DNA from: Acetobacteroides hydrogenigenes
GTDB taxonomy: Bacteria > Bacteroidota > Bacteroidia > Bacteroidales > ZOR0009
Length of the DNA stretch: 64,000 nucleotides
Assembly (NCBI RefSeq): GCF_004340205.1
Contig: NZ_SLWB01000004.1
Span: 1 to 64,000, forward strand
Direction: 5' to 3'
The notes beneath the pieces are model-generated. The model searched no databases, was not told the DNA's origin, and saw only the letters and a program-made list of their open reading frames with translations. The translations under genes and the position numbers were made by a program. Of the stretch, positions 26,317 to 35,877 are shown one piece after another. Positions within the stretch are counted from its first letter, which is position 1, and the number at the start of each line of letters is the position of its first letter.

Positions 26317-26521
26317 CCTCCGCACCATAGAAGAGCCGCAAATTCTAGATTTCGCGTCCTCCGCACCCTTGATGGAGCAAAAATGCCAAATTCGTTAGCC
26401 TCCGCACCCTAAACGGAGTGTAAATGCCAAATTTATTAGCCTCCACAAGCTAAAAGGGCTTGAAATGCCAAATTTATTGGCCTCCGCACCCGTAATGGAC
26501 CATTTTTTTCGAATTTCAGGT
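26317..26521. repeat. Hairpin array B: five units, exact 41-nt period
   Basis: The repeated start CCTCCG/CCTCCA occurs at 26317, 26358, 26399, 26440 and 26481, each exactly 41 nt apart. One dyad per unit is CTCCG...CGGAG (with variants CTCC...GGAG and, in unit 4, AAGC...GCTT). A second AT-rich dyad is GCCAA-ATTTA-TTGGC. The array lies between the DUF3472 gene and the polyphosphate operon. No gene overlaps it. Confidence 0.85.
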
Positions 26522-26759
26522 TCTCCCCATTCAAAAAGAAACCCTCACGAAAAGCGTTCAACACACCCTACAAGCGGGCGAGTAAAACGGAGAAATCGCA
26601 GCCATCAGCAAGCACAGCTCCCAATAATTCGCATTTATTCCTATCTTTAGGCATACCCAATTCTACGCAGCTCATGGTCCCCCATGCTTTCGAAGGCAAG
26701 CGCCACAGGAGTAAGCATTCGGCAGGGGTGCTCCAAGCGACCTGTAAAAAAGAGATAGC

Positions 26760-27251
26760 ATGCTGATGAAGACGCTCTACATCCTACGCCACGCCAAAGC
26801 CGCGGGCAGCTTCGATGGCTTTGACGATATCGACCGGCCGCTAAAGCCGCGCGGCCTACAGGATGCCTACGCCCTAGGCCAGGCGCTGGCCGTACGCGGG
26901 CTGAAGGTAGACCTTACCGCAGTAAGCAGCGCCGCTCGCACCCTGCAAACAGCCTCGGTGGTGGTTCGTACAGCCGGGCTCGCCTTCGAGAACCTGCGGG
27001 TAGCCCCAGAGCTGTACCTGCCCAACGACGGCGAAACGCTCGACTACGTCAGGCAGCTGCCCAACGAGGTGGCATCGGCAATGGTGGTTGGCCACAACCC
27101 CGACCTTTCGTACCTTTGCCAGGAGCTGCTCGGCGACCATGGGCTAGAGCTGCCCACCTGCGGCTTTGTTGCCCTTAGCCTGCCAACCGACAGCTGGAGC
27201 AACGTTACCCCCGGTAGCGCTAAACTAGAATATGTAATATTCCCAAAATAA
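26760..27251 (+). CDS. sixA: SixA-like histidine phosphatase
   Basis: A 163-residue protein of the histidine phosphatase superfamily. The active-site motif is LRHAKAAGSF near residue 10 (SixA-type RHA), with the second catalytic histidine in VVGHNPDLSYL. SixA proteins remove phosphate from histidine-phosphorylated carriers. An ATG at 26760 and another at 26766 are both possible starts. It is the first gene of the polyphosphate operon, 2 nt before ppk1. Confidence 0.87.
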   Translation: MLMKTLYILRHAKAAGSFDGFDDIDRPLKPRGLQDAYALGQALAVRGLKVDLTAVSSAARTLQTASVVVRTAGLAFENLRVAPELYLPNDGETLDYVRQLPNEVASAMVVGHNPDLSYLCQELLGDHGLELPTCGFVALSLPTDSWSNVTPGSAKLEYVIFPK

Positions 27252-27253
27252 CG

Positions 27254-29308
27254 ATGACAAGTAAAGAATTAAAGAACATCAACCGAGAGATTAGCTGGCT
27301 GGCATTCGACCAACGCGTACTCCAGGAAGCCCAGGATAAAACCGTGCCGCTCATAGAGCGCATCCGCTTCCTCGGCATCTTTTCCAACAACATGGACGAG
27401 TTCTTTCGCGTTAGGGTAGCCACCCTGCGCCGATTTGCCGAATTCGAGAAAAAGACCAAGGCATACTACGGCGAGAGCCCCCGAAAAACGCTCAACCGTA
27501 TCTCCGAGCTAACCGTGCAGTCGCAGGAAAAGTTCGAGCAGGTATTCAACGAGCTAACCGAGGAGCTCCGCGCCAACAACGTTTACCTGATCAACGAAGG
27601 CGACCTATCGCCCGAGCAGCGGGCCTACGTAAAAGATCTCTTCAGGACCAACATCCGGTACCTGCTGAGCCCCATCATGCTCAACCACGTCGACCGAATA
27701 CCACAGCTTAACGATAAGTCGATCTACCTCGCCATAAAGTGCTCGAGCAGCGAGAACCAGAAAAAGGATTTTGCCCTGATAGAAATCCCCTCGGACACCT
27801 CGCGCTTTGTGGTGCTCCCCGACAACGAAACCAAGAAGTACGTAGTGCTCCTCGACGATGTTATTCGCGCCAACCTGCCCGAGGTGTTTAAGATACTGCC
27901 CTACGATAAGTTCGAGGCGTACACCATCAAGATTACGCGCGATGCCGAAATGGATGTGGAGAACGACCTTACCGAAAGCCTGCTCGAGAAGGTTTCGAAG
28001 GGCCTGCGAAACCGCAAAAAGGGCGAACCGGTGCGCCTTGTGTACGACAGGGAAATCCCACACGACCTGCTAAAGTTCCTCACCAACAAGCTGGGCATCG
28101 ACCGTGGCGATACGCTTATTGCCGGAGGTAGGTACCACAACTTTAAGGATTTTATGGGGTTCCCCAACCTACTGGGCGACTCCTTTGTTAACCCACCGCT
28201 TCCGCCCCTTAGCGTTCGCACCTTCGACAAGTGCCAAAGCATGATGGACGAGATCCGGAAGAAGGACCGATTCCTGCACTACCCCTTCCATAGCTTTGCC
28301 TACTTCATCCGCCTGCTCCGCGAAGCTGCGCTCGACCCCGACGTGGTAAGCATCAAGATATCGCTCTACCGCGTAGCCTTCGAGTCGAAGGTGGTTAGAG
28401 CCCTGATTAACGCCGCCGAAAACGGTAAAAAGGTAACGGCCATGGTGGAGCTCCGCGCCCGCTTCGACGAGCAATCGAACATCTACTGGTCAAAAAAGAT
28501 GGAAGAGGTTGGTATCAACGTGCTCTTCGGCCAGCCCGGATTTAAGGTGCATAGCAAGATCCTGCTGATCACCAAAAAGACGGACAAGCACACCACCCGA
28601 ATAGCCGCCATCAGCACCGGCAACTTCCACGAAGGGAATGCTGCGGTGTACACCGACTTTACGCTGCTAACGGCCCAAAAGGAGCTTACGCTCGAGCTAG
28701 ACCACGCCTTCAAGTTCATCGAAAGCCCCTACCACACCCATAACTACAAGCACCTGCTGGTGTCGCCACACGGCATGCGCAAAAAGCTAACCTCGCTCAT
28801 CAACGACGAGATAAGGAATGCGAAAAATGGGAACCCGGCATACATCTACTGCAAGGTAAACAACCTTGTTGACGATGGGATCATAGATAAGCTATACGAG
28901 GCCAGCAACGCCGGCGTAAAGATTAAGCTCGTTGTTCGAAGCATGTGCTCGCTAGTTCCGGGAATCGCCGGAAAGAGCGAAAATATCGAGATCATCAGCA
29001 TCGTAGATCGATTCCTTGAGCACTCGAGGATATTCATTTTTGGCAATAACGGAGATCCAAGGTACTACATCTCCTCTGCCGACTGGATGACCCGCAACCT
29101 CGACTACCGCGTAGAGATTGCCGCACCAATCTACGACAAAGACATCCAGCAAGAGCTCCGCAACGTCATGGAGTACACTCTTAGGGATAACCAAAAGGCC
29201 CGAATAGTTGATGCCTCCCTAAATAACGAATACCGAACAGAGCCCAATGCGCCCTCATTCCGGTCGCAGGTGGAGCTCTACCAGTACTACAGCCAACGCG
29301 AATACTAA
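27254..29308 (+). CDS. ppk1: Polyphosphate kinase 1
   Basis: Makes polyphosphate from ATP. The 684-residue protein starts with the N domain NINREISWLAFDQRVLQEA, followed by the middle domain and two PLD-like C domains. The catalytic histidine is in GFKVHSKILLI, and the second His motif is FLEHSRIFIFGN. Length is normal. It stands in an operon with the phosphohistidine phosphatase upstream and exopolyphosphatase downstream (12-nt gap), so synthesis and breakdown genes are expressed together. Confidence 0.97.
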   Translation: MTSKELKNINREISWLAFDQRVLQEAQDKTVPLIERIRFLGIFSNNMDEFFRVRVATLRRFAEFEKKTKAYYGESPRKTLNRISELTVQSQEKFEQVFNELTEELRANNVYLINEGDLSPEQRAYVKDLFRTNIRYLLSPIMLNHVDRIPQLNDKSIYLAIKCSSSENQKKDFALIEIPSDTSRFVVLPDNETKKYVVLLDDVIRANLPEVFKILPYDKFEAYTIKITRDAEMDVENDLTESLLEKVSKGLRNRKKGEPVRLVYDREIPHDLLKFLTNKLGIDRGDTLIAGGRYHNFKDFMGFPNLLGDSFVNPPLPPLSVRTFDKCQSMMDEIRKKDRFLHYPFHSFAYFIRLLREAALDPDVVSIKISLYRVAFESKVVRALINAAENGKKVTAMVELRARFDEQSNIYWSKKMEEVGINVLFGQPGFKVHSKILLITKKTDKHTTRIAAISTGNFHEGNAAVYTDFTLLTAQKELTLELDHAFKFIESPYHTHNYKHLLVSPHGMRKKLTSLINDEIRNAKNGNPAYIYCKVNNLVDDGIIDKLYEASNAGVKIKLVVRSMCSLVPGIAGKSENIEIISIVDRFLEHSRIFIFGNNGDPRYYISSADWMTRNLDYRVEIAAPIYDKDIQQELRNVMEYTLRDNQKARIVDASLNNEYRTEPNAPSFRSQVELYQYYSQREY

Positions 29309-29320
29309 ACAAGAAAGAAG

Positions 29321-30238
29321 ATGAAGCTACTTAAATTTGCTGCAATTGATATAGGCTCCAACGCCATGCGCCTGCTCATCACCAACGTAATCGAAAACGA
29401 CGGGGAGGTAATATTTAAAAAGGCATCGCTAACCAGAGGCCCTCTACGGCTTGGCATGGAGGCTTTTGAGAACGGAGAAATAGGCTCAGAGAATAAGGAC
29501 AAGCTGGTGCACATGATGAAGGCCTACAAGCACCTAATGATCGTAAACGACGTAGTAGGGTACCGTGCCTGCGCCACCTCGGCCATGCGCGATGCCCAAA
29601 ATGGTCCCGACATCGTTAAGCTAATCAAGGATGCCTCCAACATAGAGATCGAAATCATCGATGGAAAGGAAGAGGCCAGAATCATCTACGATAGCCATAT
29701 TGCCGATATGCTAGAGCCCAACAAGAACTACCTTTACGTAGATGTTGGCGGAGGAAGTACCGAGCTAACGCTTTTGGTAAATGGCAAGCTCGAAAAATCC
29801 CGATCCTTTAACATCGGAACGCTCCGGCTTCTCAACAAAAGCGTCGACAAGAAGGAGTGGGATCAGATGCACACCTGGCTCGACAATATCACAGAAAAGT
29901 ACGGAAAAATAGAGATCATCGGGTCGGGAGGCAACATCAACAAAATATACAAGCTAGCAGGAACCAAAATAGGTCAACCACTAAGCCGCGTTAAGCTCAT
30001 GGCCATAGCCAAGCAGCTGTCGGAGCTTTCGGTCGAAGAGCGCATCATAAAGTTTGGGCTCAACCCCGACAGAGCAGACGTAATCGTACCAGCATCTGAG
30101 GTGTTTCTAATGGTTAGCCGATGGATTGATGCAAAAAACATCTACGTACCGGTTATTGGCGTAGCCGATGGCATTACCCGCAGCCTTTATGCCGACTATA
30201 AAAAGGGGAAAGCAATTAAGAATGTACTAAACAAGTAA
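29321..30238 (+). CDS. ppx: Exopolyphosphatase/guanosine pentaphosphatase family protein
   Basis: Removes terminal phosphate from polyphosphate or converts pppGpp to ppGpp. The 305-residue protein has only the two actin-like ATPase-fold domains (AAIDIGSNAMRLLI at the N-terminus, YLYVDVGGGSTELTLL near residue 140), without the long C-terminal domains of the E. coli enzyme. It lies 12 nt after ppk1, supporting an exopolyphosphatase role. Confidence 0.93.
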   Translation: MKLLKFAAIDIGSNAMRLLITNVIENDGEVIFKKASLTRGPLRLGMEAFENGEIGSENKDKLVHMMKAYKHLMIVNDVVGYRACATSAMRDAQNGPDIVKLIKDASNIEIEIIDGKEEARIIYDSHIADMLEPNKNYLYVDVGGGSTELTLLVNGKLEKSRSFNIGTLRLLNKSVDKKEWDQMHTWLDNITEKYGKIEIIGSGGNINKIYKLAGTKIGQPLSRVKLMAIAKQLSELSVEERIIKFGLNPDRADVIVPASEVFLMVSRWIDAKNIYVPVIGVADGITRSLYADYKKGKAIKNVLNK

Positions 30239-30241
30239 GCA

Positions 30242-30691
30242 ATGGAGCTAACACTTACAACACCAGCACTACTATTCCCGGCAATCTCGCTGCTGCTACT
30301 GGCCTACACCAATAGGTTTCTTCATCTGGCGCAGCTAACCCGAAACCTCCATTCGCAGTACCGCAATAACCCCGAAAAGCTGCTGCTATTGCAGCTAATG
30401 AACCTGCGCAGGCGAATCAACATAATACGGAATATGCAGGTACTGGGAAGCGCTGGCTTTCTGTGCAGCGTAATATGCATGTTCTTTCTATTTAGAAGCT
30501 GGATGATTGCAGCTAAGCTCATCTTCTCGGTTAGCCTTGGCCTTCTAATCATCTCTTTGGCCCTTTCGGTATGGGAGGTGTACATCTCGGTGCATGCCCT
30601 AGACCTACAGCTGCACGACCTAGAAAACTTGAACGAAGAGACTAGGAACGAAAAGGTTGATGGCAGCGCTAAAGGAGTAGACAGCTTGTAG
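30242..30691 (+). CDS. DUF2721 membrane protein
   Basis: A 149-residue integral membrane protein with an N-terminal helix, a basic loop and two further helices (VLGSAGFLCSVICMFFLF, LIFSVSLGLLIISLALSVWEVYISV), matching the DUF2721 family. Function is unknown. It begins 3 nt after ppx, so it belongs to the polyphosphate operon. Hairpin array E begins at its stop codon. Confidence 0.85.
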   Translation: MELTLTTPALLFPAISLLLLAYTNRFLHLAQLTRNLHSQYRNNPEKLLLLQLMNLRRRINIIRNMQVLGSAGFLCSVICMFFLFRSWMIAAKLIFSVSLGLLIISLALSVWEVYISVHALDLQLHDLENLNEETRNEKVDGSAKGVDSL

Positions 30692-30790
30692 AGTTTTTAC
30701 ATCGTGTAAAGCTTCGTTGGAGAGCGCCGATTGAGCTTTTACATCGTGCAAAGTTTCGTCGGAGAGCGCCGATTGAGCTTTCACGAAAGG
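30689..30790. repeat. Hairpin array E: two to three units, 42-nt period
   Basis: The unit starts (GAGTTTTTAC or GAGCTTTTAC) recur at about 30689, 30731 and 30773, spacing 42 nt. One dyad per unit is AT-rich (TTTACA-TCG-TGTAAA), the other GC-rich (TCGG-AGAGCG-CCGA). It is the shortest array in the window, but period and two-hairpin design match the other four. Confidence 0.75.
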
Positions 30791-31014
30791 AAAAGCCTAT
30801 AGGCGTCATCCCCCTGCCCTCCCACCTAAGCGGGAGAATAATCAGAGCACAAAGTCCAACCTTTTAAAGGCAAGGTTTTGAGAGCGGGTTTAGCGGAATG
30901 CTCTGAAGACCGCACGTATGGCATCCCGCCCCCTTACCTACCCACATCCTAGCATTAGCTATAATAATTAGCTATCACCAGCTTAAGGGGCGCAAGCCAT
31001 TATTTCAAAAGCAG
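30791..31014. other. Intergenic stretch with foldable sequence
   Basis: No gene is supported here. Text at about 30850-30910 can fold with outer arms CAGAGCA/TGCTCTG and inner arms AACCTT/AAGGTT, beside C-rich text resembling the palindromic elements at 501 and 11476. A dyad TAGCTA/TAGCTA lies near 30957-30975. Confidence 0.4.
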
Positions 31015-31022
31015 TATCTTTG
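31015..31022 (+). promoter_or_regulatory. -7 promoter box of mtaB
   Basis: TATCTTTG matches the Bacteroidota -7 consensus TAnnTTTG and lies 18 nt before the ATG at 31041. It shows that the upstream in-frame TTG at 31020, which is inside the box, is not the start. No clear -33 TTG is seen. Confidence 0.6.
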
Positions 31023-31040
31023 CACCACTTTATACAAAAA

Positions 31041-32348
31041 ATGGAGAAAGAGAGTAAAAGAGTAGCGTTCTACACGCTCGGATGTAAGCTGAACTTTTCC
31101 GAAACATCCACCCTTGCGCGCCAGTTTACCGAAGGTGGATACCAGAAGGTATCGCACCACGAGGCCGCTGATATCTACGTGATAAATACCTGCTCGGTTA
31201 CCGAGCAGGCCGATAAGAAATGCCGTCAGGCCATCCGCAAGTTTGTCAAACAGTCGCCCGGAGCCGTTATTGCCGTAACCGGATGCTACGCCCAGCTTAA
31301 GCCCGAAGAGGTTGCCAACATCGACGGTGTAAAGCTGGTGATGGGTGCCGCCGAAAAGGGCGAGCTCTACAAAAGAGTGGTAGAAATTGTAGAGGAAAAC
31401 AGTTCGATTCCCGAGATACACTCGTGCGAGATTACGCAGGTCGACAACTTCTTTAAAGCATACTCCATGGGCGATCGTACCCGATCGTTCCTAAAAGTGC
31501 AGGATGGCTGCGACTACCGTTGCTCCTACTGCACCATTCCGCTAGCGCGAGGCAAAAGCAGAAACATTCCTATCGAAGAGCTGATTAAGCAAGCCAACGA
31601 GATAGCGGCTAGCGGCATAAAAGAAATAGTGCTAACCGGAGTAAATATCGGAGATTTTGGCAAAACAACCGGAGAGTCATTCCTCGATCTTATACGCCAT
31701 CTAGATGCCGTTGATGGTATCAAGCGGTACCGTATTTCGTCCATCGAGCCCAACCTGCTTACCGACGAGGTTATCGAATTCTGTGCGCAATCGGCAAAAT
31801 TCCTTCCCCACTTCCATATTCCACTGCAATCGGGAACCAATAAAATATTGGGGCTGATGCGCCGCCGCTATCGTCGCGAGATATTCGAGGATCGGCTGGC
31901 TAAGATTCGATCGGCCATCCCCAATCCTTTCTTTGGCATTGATGTGATAGTTGGTTTCCCCGGCGAAACGGAGGAGGATTTTAGGGAAACCTACCAGTTT
32001 CTCGAAAGGCTCGAACCTGCCTTCCTGCACGTATTCCCCTACTCGGAGCGCGCCAATACGCCAACCGTATTCATGGAGGACAAGGTGAAGGATAGCGATA
32101 TTACCGACAGGGCTAACTGCTTAGGCCTGCTCTGCGAAAAGCTACATAAGCAGTTTTACGAAAAAAACGTAGGCGGAGAAGGACTTGTTCTCTTCGAGAG
32201 CACCAAGCGAAACGGAAAAATGTACGGTTTTAGCGAACGGTACATTAAGGTTGAAATTCCCTACAACGAGAAATTGGTAAATCAGCTTGCAAGAGTAAAG
32301 TACGTCAGCCTTTCGCCAGATGGGCATATGATAGGTGAACTTATCTAA
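31041..32348 (+). CDS. mtaB: tRNA threonylcarbamoyladenosine methylthiotransferase MtaB
   Basis: Radical-SAM enzyme that converts t6A37 to ms2t6A37 in tRNA. The 435-residue protein has the N-terminal methylthiotransferase domain with three cluster cysteines (TLGCKLNFSE, NTCSVTEQAD, VTGCYAQL), the radical-SAM CxxxCxxC motif in QDGCDYRCSYCTIPLARG, and a C-terminal TRAM-like segment. The LGCKLN start marks MtaB rather than MiaB or RimO. Start ATG 31041 is chosen because the -7 box covers the earlier TTG. A terminator follows. Confidence 0.95.
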   Translation: MEKESKRVAFYTLGCKLNFSETSTLARQFTEGGYQKVSHHEAADIYVINTCSVTEQADKKCRQAIRKFVKQSPGAVIAVTGCYAQLKPEEVANIDGVKLVMGAAEKGELYKRVVEIVEENSSIPEIHSCEITQVDNFFKAYSMGDRTRSFLKVQDGCDYRCSYCTIPLARGKSRNIPIEELIKQANEIAASGIKEIVLTGVNIGDFGKTTGESFLDLIRHLDAVDGIKRYRISSIEPNLLTDEVIEFCAQSAKFLPHFHIPLQSGTNKILGLMRRRYRREIFEDRLAKIRSAIPNPFFGIDVIVGFPGETEEDFRETYQFLERLEPAFLHVFPYSERANTPTVFMEDKVKDSDITDRANCLGLLCEKLHKQFYEKNVGGEGLVLFESTKRNGKMYGFSERYIKVEIPYNEKLVNQLARVKYVSLSPDGHMIGELI

Positions 32349-32363
32349 ACTATATAATCGTAA

Positions 32364-32398
32364 AAAAAGGGGATTCTGCTAAAGAATCCCCTTTTTTT
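32364..32398 (+). terminator. Terminator after mtaB
   Basis: Hairpin GGGGATTCT...AGAATCCCC followed by seven T, about 20 nt after the stop. The preceding A-run makes it usable on both strands. Confidence 0.9.
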
Positions 32399-32526
32399 AT
32401 AGGCTATGCTTTAATATCTACAACATTCAAACAACCTATCATGTATTTTATAGGGATTAAAGTTGATTTTATATATATTTTAAGAGCACAACCCCTATTT
32501 TATATAGGTTAGCAAGGATAATATTA

Positions 32527-32534
32527 TACTTTTG
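32527..32534 (+). promoter_or_regulatory. -7 promoter box of amt
   Basis: TACTTTTG fits TAnnTTTG, 26 nt before the amt start codon. The upstream -33 element is not clear. Confidence 0.5.
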
Positions 32535-32560
32535 CGATCGAACCAATCAATATTCTAACT

Positions 32561-33883
32561 ATGGAAACAAAAAAGAAGTGGCTTTTTACCTTGCTAGTGC
32601 TAATGTCGCTAGCAGTTCTAGGAATCTTTATGCCATCAACCCCTTTGGGGGAGATCAAAGGGGTTAACTCAGGAGATCTGGCATGGATGCTAACCTCAAC
32701 AGCACTGGTGCTCCTTATGACACCCGGTCTCTCATTCTTCTACGGAGGAATGATTAATCCCAAAAATATAATATCAACAATTCTACAGAGCTTCGTATCG
32801 ATGGGTATTGTTAGCGTACTCTGGGTGCTTGTTGGTTTCAGTTTGGCGTTTGGCGACAGCATCGGAGGCTACCATACCGGACTAATCGGCAATCCTACCA
32901 GCTTCTTTATGCTCAACCACGTTGGCGCAGGCATAAATACCAGCTTGGCTCCAACCATTCCGCTTGCACTTTTTGCCATATTCCAGATGAAGTTTGCCAT
33001 TATTACTCCCGCGCTTATCACAGGATCGTTTGCCGGAAGGGTTCGATTTAGGGCGTACATCTTATTCATTATACTGTTTATCATTTTTGTCTATGCGCCG
33101 CTTGCCCACCAAACCTGGCATCCCAACGGGCTACTACGAAATATGGGCGTACTCGACTTTGCCGGAGGCACCGTTGTTCACATGTCGGCTGGTTTTGCCG
33201 CACTTGCAGGTGCTATCTTCTTGGGCAAACGCAACGATTACGACATGCCAGAAAAGCGTGCAAACATCCCATTTGTGCTACTAGGCGCAGGACTTTTATG
33301 GTTCGGATGGTTTGGATTCAACGCAGGATCAGCTTTAGCTGCAAATGCTCAGGCAATATCCGCTTTCCTGAATACCAATACAGCAGCCGCTGCCGCCATG
33401 CTTGCCTACATTTTTACCGAAGGAGCCAGAGGTGAAAAGCCTTCGGGAATTGGCGCTGCAGTAGGATTGGTTGTGGGGCTGGTTGCTATTACGCCATCGG
33501 CAGGCTACGTGACAGTTGGCGAATCCATCCTTATCGGAGCCATTGCAGGGGTTATTTGCAACTACGCCGTTTCCTTTCGCACCAAAACAACCATCGATGA
33601 CACACTAGACGTATTTCCTGCACACGGAATGGGTGGTGTTGTGGGAATGATCTTAACAGGCGTTTTCGCCAAAGATGTAGGGCTAACATCAGGCAGCATC
33701 AAGACATTTACTATACATCTAGCGGCCCTAACGATTGTAGCATCGTTCTCCTTTGGGATGTCGTACTTGCTCTACTGGGTAACCAACAAGATTGTACCTA
33801 TGCGCGTATCGTCCCACTCGGAAAATGTTGGCCTTGATATTAGCCAACATCACGAAACCTACGGGTTTGCCTATAAAGATTAA
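32561..33883 (+). CDS. amt: Ammonium transporter
   Basis: Amt/MEP-family trimeric channel, 440 residues with about eleven transmembrane helices. Conserved parts include LMTPGLSFFYGGM near residue 55, the DFAGGTVVHMSAGFAAL region with the first pore histidine, and FPAHGMGGVVGMILTG with the second. There is no glnB/glnK gene beside it, unlike in many bacteria. It is a single-gene unit in this window. Confidence 0.96.
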   Translation: METKKKWLFTLLVLMSLAVLGIFMPSTPLGEIKGVNSGDLAWMLTSTALVLLMTPGLSFFYGGMINPKNIISTILQSFVSMGIVSVLWVLVGFSLAFGDSIGGYHTGLIGNPTSFFMLNHVGAGINTSLAPTIPLALFAIFQMKFAIITPALITGSFAGRVRFRAYILFIILFIIFVYAPLAHQTWHPNGLLRNMGVLDFAGGTVVHMSAGFAALAGAIFLGKRNDYDMPEKRANIPFVLLGAGLLWFGWFGFNAGSALAANAQAISAFLNTNTAAAAAMLAYIFTEGARGEKPSGIGAAVGLVVGLVAITPSAGYVTVGESILIGAIAGVICNYAVSFRTKTTIDDTLDVFPAHGMGGVVGMILTGVFAKDVGLTSGSIKTFTIHLAALTIVASFSFGMSYLLYWVTNKIVPMRVSSHSENVGLDISQHHETYGFAYKD

Positions 33884-34095
33884 TTCTCCAAAAGTATTTC
33901 ATAATTCAAGTTTCCAAATATTTCAATAGATACGACAGAGTCATCCCGTTGTGAAATGGTAGAGTTTGTCGATCTATTCACCTCCCTATACTTACAGGTC
34001 CTGCAAGTGATTGTTTCGTTCTGTTCTTTCCAGCTAATATCTCCGCAGATATCCTAAAAAAATGGTTGATTCATTAAACTTTTGCTCAATGATTT

Positions 34096-34103
34096 TACCT
34101 TTG
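34096..34103 (+). promoter_or_regulatory. -7 promoter box of the inositol monophosphatase gene
   Basis: TACCTTTG fits TAnnTTTG, 52 nt before the start codon. The rest of the 272-nt gap from amt shows nothing I can name. Confidence 0.45.
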
Positions 34104-34155
34104 CACTGATATTTAAGGAAACCATATTAGTGCAACCTAAAACATCATATAAAAA

Positions 34156-34965
34156 ATGATTGATTACGAGAGTATCTGCCGCAAAACCATTTCTGTTGCC
34201 GTAGAAGCTGGCCATTTAATAAAAAATGAACGGGCAAAGTTTCGAAAGGATGCGGTAGAAAAAAAAGGGCTTCACGACTTTGTATCCTACGTAGATAGGG
34301 CTTCGGAAGAACTTATCGTAAAAGAGTTGAAGGGGCTAATTCCTGAGGCAGGTTTCATTGCAGAAGAAGGTACAGTAGCAGCAGAAAACAAGCACTACCG
34401 ATGGGTTATTGACCCGCTTGACGGAACCACCAACTTCATACATGGTATAAGCCCTTTCGCAGTAAGCATTGCGCTTATGGAAGGAGAGGAAGTTGTCGTT
34501 GGTGTTGTTTACGAAGTTAGCCTCGACGAATGCTTCTATGCATGGAAAGGGGGAAATGCATACCTTAATGGCACGCCCATCGAGGTATCTACAGCTCCAT
34601 CCATACATGATAGCCTTGTTGCAACTGGATTTCCTTACTATGATTTTTCGAAAACGCCAGAATACCTAAAGTTCCTAGAGTACTTAATGCGCAACACACA
34701 TGGCATCCGTCGCTTGGGATCAGCAGCAACTGATCTCGCCTACGTAGCAGCTGGGCGTTTCGATGCGTTCTACGAGTATAGCCTCCAGTCCTACGATGTG
34801 GCAGCAGGTTCACTCATTGTAAAGCAGGCAGGCGGTCATGTTTGTGACTTTTCTGGGGGCAACAACTACATTTTTGGGAAAGAAATTGTTGCATGCAACA
34901 CAATGCTAAAAGAGGAATTCACGGGCATAGTAAAAAGTCATCTGAAAGAATTTACTAAAAAATAG
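34156..34965 (+). CDS. Inositol monophosphatase family protein
   Basis: Mg2+-dependent phosphatase of the IMPase/SuhB family, 269 residues. Motifs are EEGT (metal ligand Glu, near residue 73), DPLDGTTNFIHG (motif 1, near 86) and YDVAAGSLIVKQAGG (motif 2, near 212). Substrate could be inositol phosphate or another sugar phosphate. It lies 3 nt before the acyltransferase gene, the first of three envelope- or lipid-related genes. Confidence 0.93.
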   Translation: MIDYESICRKTISVAVEAGHLIKNERAKFRKDAVEKKGLHDFVSYVDRASEELIVKELKGLIPEAGFIAEEGTVAAENKHYRWVIDPLDGTTNFIHGISPFAVSIALMEGEEVVVGVVYEVSLDECFYAWKGGNAYLNGTPIEVSTAPSIHDSLVATGFPYYDFSKTPEYLKFLEYLMRNTHGIRRLGSAATDLAYVAAGRFDAFYEYSLQSYDVAAGSLIVKQAGGHVCDFSGGNNYIFGKEIVACNTMLKEEFTGIVKSHLKEFTKK

Positions 34966-34968
34966 GCA

Positions 34969-35877
34969 ATGATATCGAGGATAGGCTACTCTTTATACTA
35001 TTCGCTAAGTTGGATAATTTGGGCACTGCCATTGCGTGTCGCATATGCCATATCAGACATCTTCTACTTTTTCATCTATTTGATTGTTGGATATCGCAAA
35101 AAAGTTGTACGTCAAAACCTAACCTCAGCATTTCCTGAAAAACCGTTGCAGGAGATTAAGCAGATTGAGCGAAAGTTTTATCACCATCTTTGCGACCTGT
35201 TCATTGAATCTATGCAGCTGCTGCACATGCGAAATGATGAGGCAAAAAAACGATTTCAGTATACCAACCCAGAAGTTTTCGAGCAGCTTTATGCGAAAAA
35301 CAAGAGTGCAATTGTGGTAATGGGGCATTACGGCAACTGGGAGGTTAACATTACGTTCCCTCTTTGGTCGGAGTACAGAACTCTTGCCACATACAAACCC
35401 CTAAACAACAAACACTTTAACAAAAGAATGCAAGAGGGCCGTGAACGTTTTGGCATTGAGGCCGTGCCCATGAAGCATACAATAAAAAGGATGCTGGAGT
35501 GCACAAAGAATGGCAAACCAACCCTGCTTGCACTAATTGCCGATCAAGCTCCAACCCAATCGGAAACCGATTTCTGGGTAAACTTCCTAAATCACGAAAC
35601 CGGAATTTTCCTAGGGCCTGAAAAAATCTCAAAAAAAATTGATTCGCCTGTTTTATTTCTCCGTATAGACAAGCCTAAGCGCGGATACTACTCGCTAACC
35701 TCGTCGATCATCTGTGAAAATCCCAAGGATACAAATCCTGGAGAGATCACCAAAGCTCATGTAAGAATGCTGGAGCAGCTTATAAAAGAACAACCAGAGT
35801 ATTGGCTATGGTCGCACCGACGCTGGAAAAGGTCTAGACCTGCGCAAACTCCTCTACATAGCTTATATCATGAATAG
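34969..35877 (+). CDS. Lipid A/lysophospholipid acyltransferase family protein (LpxL/HtrB-like)
   Basis: A 302-residue membrane-associated acyltransferase. An N-terminal hydrophobic anchor is followed by the HX4E catalytic motif in MGHYGNWEVN (near residue 125) and the IADQAPTQSETDFWVNFLN segment typical of LpxL homologs. It probably adds a secondary acyl chain to lipid A. It overlaps the following glycosyltransferase gene by 8 nt. Confidence 0.9.
   Translation: MISRIGYSLYYSLSWIIWALPLRVAYAISDIFYFFIYLIVGYRKKVVRQNLTSAFPEKPLQEIKQIERKFYHHLCDLFIESMQLLHMRNDEAKKRFQYTNPEVFEQLYAKNKSAIVVMGHYGNWEVNITFPLWSEYRTLATYKPLNNKHFNKRMQEGRERFGIEAVPMKHTIKRMLECTKNGKPTLLALIADQAPTQSETDFWVNFLNHETGIFLGPEKISKKIDSPVLFLRIDKPKRGYYSLTSSIICENPKDTNPGEITKAHVRMLEQLIKEQPEYWLWSHRRWKRSRPAQTPLHSLYHE

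Noticed and set aside
31020-31040. TTG start of mtaB
   Set aside because: The TTG is part of the promoter -7 box TATCTTTG, so it is upstream of the transcript start.
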